DNA of 23,406 nt, taken from NCBI GenBank assembly GCA_045643425.1, contig JAZUKW010000025.1:1-23406 (forward strand), given 5' to 3'. Shown one piece after another: positions 20,773-23,406 of the stretch. Below the pieces are notes generated by a model that saw nothing but the letters and a program-made list of their open reading frames with translations, ran no database searches and had not been told where the DNA came from. The DNA comes from RGIG426 sp045643425 (GTDB taxonomy: Bacteria > Bacillota > Clostridia > Oscillospirales > Acutalibacteraceae). Position numbers and translations under genes: made by a program. Position 1 is the first letter of the stretch. Each line of letters opens with the position of its first letter.

Positions 20773-21855
20773 ATGGAACAGACGAAAAAACGTGCCGGCT
20801 ATATTGACGTAGCCAAAGGCCTCGGTATGCTGGCGGTGATATGGGGACACCTCATGTACGTGACCGTCGAGCCGACCCACAAATTTGTGTACGGCTTTCA
20901 TATCCCGCTGTTTTTCTTTATGGCGGGTATGGTGTTTAACCCCGCAAAATACACGTTCGGCAATTTTGTGAAGCGCCGTGCGCGGACGCTTCTTTTGCCG
21001 TACGTGATCTTTTCGGTGCTTTCGTGGGTGCTGTGGGCGGTGTGCAAGGCGGTTTTGTCCGGCGGAGCCGACGCGCAAACGCTTTTGTTCCCGCTGTGGC
21101 AAACGGTGATCGCGCAGGGGTCGAAAGGCTTTTTGATCCATAACGCGGCGCTGTGGTACGTGACCTGCTTGTTTGTGACGGAATTGATTTCGTATTTTCT
21201 GTGCAAACTGAAACCGGTATGGAATATAGTGCTGTCGGTGGGCTTTGCGGTGCTCGGTTGGGCGATGCTGACGGTGGACGTCGGCTTTGATTTCACCCTG
21301 CTTCCGTGGAATATCGAGGTCGCTTGCTCGGCGGTGCTGTTTTATACCTCCGGCAACCTCTTTACGAAATATGCGACGCTCAACGGCATCCCCGAAACGG
21401 TGGGCAAAAAGCCGTGGCTGTGGGGGATCGTGTGTGCGGTGCTGACGGCGGTGCTGATCGTTGGCTCGCAACTGAACGGTCACGTTTCTATGGGCTCGGA
21501 TTCTCTCGGCAACAGCACGCTCGCGTTTTATGCCATCGGCTTTTGCGGCGTGGCGTCTACGCTGATCTTCTCGGCGCTGCTTGCCAAAATCGACGAAAAA
21601 TCCAAGCTGGTAAAGGGAATCGAATGGATCGGCCGCAACAGCTTCTACTGTATGGCGCTTCACCTGCCTGTGAAAGAAGTCGTGATGGTGTTTGCAAACC
21701 GTATCGGTGTGACCAACGAAATGGCCGGAAGCACCATGCTGCATTGTGGGTGGACGTTTGTGCTGACGCTGATCGGAACGATCATCGCCGTGGCGGTCGC
21801 CAACAAAGTGGTGGCGTTTGTCAAAAAACCGCATAAACAGTCGCAAAATGCTTGA
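20773..21855 (+). CDS. Acyltransferase-3 family membrane protein
   Basis: 360 aa, about ten hydrophobic segments. The N-terminus (YIDVAKGLGMLAVIWGHL, with H26 in the position of the family's conserved histidine) and HIPLFFFMAGMVF are typical of Acyl_transf_3 proteins, which transfer acetyl or other acyl groups onto cell-surface sugars. ATG 20773 is chosen because GAGGAG lies 9 nt upstream; the ATG at 20752 has no ribosome site. It is 13 nt downstream of the dehydrogenase and probably the last gene of that operon. I see no terminator before the next promoter, which overlaps its stop codon. Confidence 0.87.
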   Translation: MEQTKKRAGYIDVAKGLGMLAVIWGHLMYVTVEPTHKFVYGFHIPLFFFMAGMVFNPAKYTFGNFVKRRARTLLLPYVIFSVLSWVLWAVCKAVLSGGADAQTLLFPLWQTVIAQGSKGFLIHNAALWYVTCLFVTELISYFLCKLKPVWNIVLSVGFAVLGWAMLTVDVGFDFTLLPWNIEVACSAVLFYTSGNLFTKYATLNGIPETVGKKPWLWGIVCAVLTAVLIVGSQLNGHVSMGSDSLGNSTLAFYAIGFCGVASTLIFSALLAKIDEKSKLVKGIEWIGRNSFYCMALHLPVKEVVMVFANRIGVTNEMAGSTMLHCGWTFVLTLIGTIIAVAVANKVVAFVKKPHKQSQNA

Positions 21856-21880
21856 CAAAGAGGGGAAACTCGGGTAGAAT
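21852..21880 (+). promoter_or_regulatory. Sigma-A promoter of the DUF6273-like gene
   Basis: A perfect TTGACA (21852-21857), 17-nt spacer, TAGAAT (21875-21880). The -35 covers the stop codon of the preceding gene. Confidence 0.85.
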
Positions 21881-21922
21881 ATACAAGGTTTAGTCAAAAC
21901 TTGAAAGCGGAGGAAAATGAAA

Positions 21923-22501
21923 ATGAAAAAGGGCGAAATTTTAAAAATCGGCTCCTACTTCCCGGATGAAGAAGCGCCGAAAAAGGCCGAATGGATCGTG
22001 CTGAAGGTGGCGAAAGAGGGCGACCGCGCTCTGGTCATCGCCAAAAACGGCATGGAGTGCATCCCGTATAAAGCGGACGGCGCGGAGACCACGTGGGAGA
22101 CCTCGGACGTGCGCGCGTTCCTCAACGGCGAGTTCTTCGAGACGGCGTTCAACAAAACCGAGCAGAAAAAGATCCTCGATACCGTTGTGACCACGCCCTG
22201 CAACCCCTACGGTGTGTGCGGCGGTGCGGATACGACCGACAAGGTGTTTTTGCTGTCTGCCGAGGAAGCGGAAAAGCTCTTCAAAAACGAAGAGAAACGC
22301 CGCGCGTGGTCGAACGCCCGCGTGTATATGCAAACCGGTTATATCAACTCGGTGGGCGAGTGCGGTTGGCTTCTGCGCACCCCGGGTTATGACAAGAAAA
22401 AGGTCGCCTGCGTGCTGCAGGACGGTAACGTCTGTGTCTACGGCGGCGCGGTGGACGTGAAGGTCCACGGCATCCGCCCGGCGATGTGGGTGAAAATCTA
22501 A
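21923..22501 (+). CDS. DUF6273-like protein (192 aa)
   Basis: The start at ATG 21923 gives 9-nt spacing to GGAGG (21909-21913); ATG 21917 would be only 3 nt away. The protein matches the pattern of the DUF6273 domain common in gut Firmicutes. It has an opening W-V-L-K-V strand, TWETSDVRAFLNGEFFETAF, a KVFLLSAEEAEKLF segment, a central GECGWLLRTPG and a closing VHGIRPAMWVKI. No signal peptide or membrane segment is seen, so this copy is probably intracellular. The molecular function of the domain is unknown. It is a single-gene unit with its own promoter and terminator. Confidence 0.85.
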   Translation: MKKGEILKIGSYFPDEEAPKKAEWIVLKVAKEGDRALVIAKNGMECIPYKADGAETTWETSDVRAFLNGEFFETAFNKTEQKKILDTVVTTPCNPYGVCGGADTTDKVFLLSAEEAEKLFKNEEKRRAWSNARVYMQTGYINSVGECGWLLRTPGYDKKKVACVLQDGNVCVYGGAVDVKVHGIRPAMWVKI

Positions 22502-22514
22502 ATTTGTTTTACGT

Positions 22515-22548
22515 AACGGCTCTTCCGAAACGGAAGAGCCGTTTTTTT
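22515..22548 (+). terminator. Intrinsic terminator
   Basis: A 13-bp perfect stem (22515-22527 with 22531-22543), loop AAA and T run. Confidence 0.92.
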
Positions 22549-22631
22549 GTTGTATTTTTTAAAAAACCGCTGTTTGAGTGGCTTTTCTGTTCAAACTGTC
22601 CAAAAATGACCGAAAAGACAAAAAGTTTTTG

Positions 22632-22660
22632 TTGCATTTTTTACGTATATATGGTATAGT
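22632..22660 (+). promoter_or_regulatory. Sigma-A-type promoter of the last gene
   Basis: TTGCAT (22632-22637), 17-nt spacer, TATAGT (22655-22660), extended by TGG before the -10. Confidence 0.7.
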
Positions 22661-22711
22661 TAGTCTGATAATGTATGTGTCGTGTTTGCGGCACGAAAGG
22701 AGACCGAGTTT

Positions 22712-23406
22712 ATGAAACGAATTTTGGCATTGTTGCTGGCGGCGATGATGGTGTTCACCATCACCGTGCCGACCTTGGCGGAGGGAGAGGTCTGTGACCT
22801 TATCTATCCCGACCAGATTGTCGAAGAAACAATAAACGGGGAGTACTGCGCCTCGCCGACGCTCGACGGCAGCTGTGATATTGACGTTCTTAACGATTTG
22901 TCACAGCATATCAGTCTGGACGAGTTTGAGGAGTGGGCGTACTTGGTGTTTAAGTATTGCCCGACGGGTCAACAGTCCTTCGCGAACGCTTGGCAAAACT
23001 CGCCGGCGGATGCGACAACCAAAGAGCGCATCAGGGTACTCGGCGAAAAACTTGCCGGTAAAATTCCGTACTATGACCATAAGGACGATATTCTGGACTA
23101 TTTTTGGTACTGCTGTCCTCGTACGTTCCATTGCTTTGCGACCTGTTCGGTGGGATTTGGTTCGAGCGGAGGACAAACGGTCGTTACCGGCTTTACCTTT
23201 ACCAACGGCTATAAGTATGACGCGGCGACTTATCAGGCGATGATGGCCGCGATCGAAGCGAAGGAGCACTATTTCCTCGACGGGCTGGAAGGCAACAACG
23301 GCTTGACCGCTCTTCAAAAAGTGGTGCTGCTCCACGACCGCATCGTCAACTGGACGGAGTATGACTACGACGGTTACGAGCAGAAATACACGTACAACAA
23401 TCCCGC
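22712..23406 (+). CDS. Secreted protein, probably transglutaminase-like, 3' end cut by window
   Basis: An open frame of 231 codons that runs off the window without a stop. ATG 22712 follows AAAGGAG at 9 nt. Residues 1-23 form a signal peptide (MKRILALLLAAMMVF..., cleavage near LAEGE). The mature part is Tyr/Asp/Cys-rich (several Cys between about 137 and 150). Near the end it has LTALQKVVLLHDRIVNWTEY followed by DYDGYEQKY, which resembles the pre-catalytic helix (K...IHDYIV...YD) of bacterial transglutaminase/protease-like domains. The catalytic Cys-His-Asp region would lie beyond the window, so the family call is tentative. Confidence 0.7.
   Translation, partial: MKRILALLLAAMMVFTITVPTLAEGEVCDLIYPDQIVEETINGEYCASPTLDGSCDIDVLNDLSQHISLDEFEEWAYLVFKYCPTGQQSFANAWQNSPADATTKERIRVLGEKLAGKIPYYDHKDDILDYFWYCCPRTFHCFATCSVGFGSSGGQTVVTGFTFTNGYKYDAATYQAMMAAIEAKEHYFLDGLEGNNGLTALQKVVLLHDRIVNWTEYDYDGYEQKYTYNNP

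Overview
The window looks like a chromosome segment of an anaerobic, spore-forming, fibre-degrading Clostridia species of the Ruminococcaceae/Oscillospiraceae type. That placement is inferred from a SpoIIID sporulation regulator, a dockerin-bearing (cellulosomal) GH16 enzyme, a BspA-type LRR lipoprotein, a DUF6273-like protein, strong AGGAGG ribosome sites and many TTGACA-N17-TATAAT-like promoters. No phage, IS element, CRISPR array or plasmid function was seen.

Layout. Positions 1-350 hold the 3' end of tRNA-Pro(CGG), its terminator, a tandem array of seven small hairpins, and a second terminator preceded by a tRNA-tail-like stretch. Positions 352-2074 hold a small membrane protein and an SPFH-domain/zinc-ribbon protein (YdjI-like). 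tRNA-Leu(GAG) follows at 2148-2231; its terminator is identical to that of tRNA-Pro. Next come an unrecognised 419-aa helical protein (2374-3633), an unrecognised 106-aa protein (3849-4169) and spoIIID on the minus strand (4221-4472). A 1273-aa secreted GH16/CBM/FN3/dockerin enzyme (4680-8501), an LRR lipoprotein (8609-9736) and a second unrecognised acidic helical protein (9831-11039) follow.

Positions 11093-17778 are all on the minus strand. Read in transcription order they encode MnmA, a P2A-type calcium ATPase, a tiny Cys-rich membrane protein overlapping the ATPase by 4 nt, ComM and, after a terminator, an SLC13/ArsB-like permease. Divergently from mnmA run two FAD-dependent oxidoreductases (HI0933-like and COG2509-like) and an acyltransferase-3 family membrane protein. 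A DUF6273-like protein and a secreted, probably transglutaminase-like protein cut by the window end have their own promoters.

The most notable signal links the two unrecognised helical proteins at 2374 and 9831. Both are preceded by the same ECF-sigma-like promoter (TGTAAC-N19-TATTATGGGTG), lack a signal peptide, and end in a matching 11-residue tail (S-[LV]-D-[SD]-[SE]-[YF]-x-x-[MI]-S-F, then stop). The rest of the two proteins does not look alike. This suggests a co-regulated set of proteins carrying a common C-terminal tag, perhaps for export, sorting or partner binding. The cognate sigma factor and any recognition machinery are not in the window.
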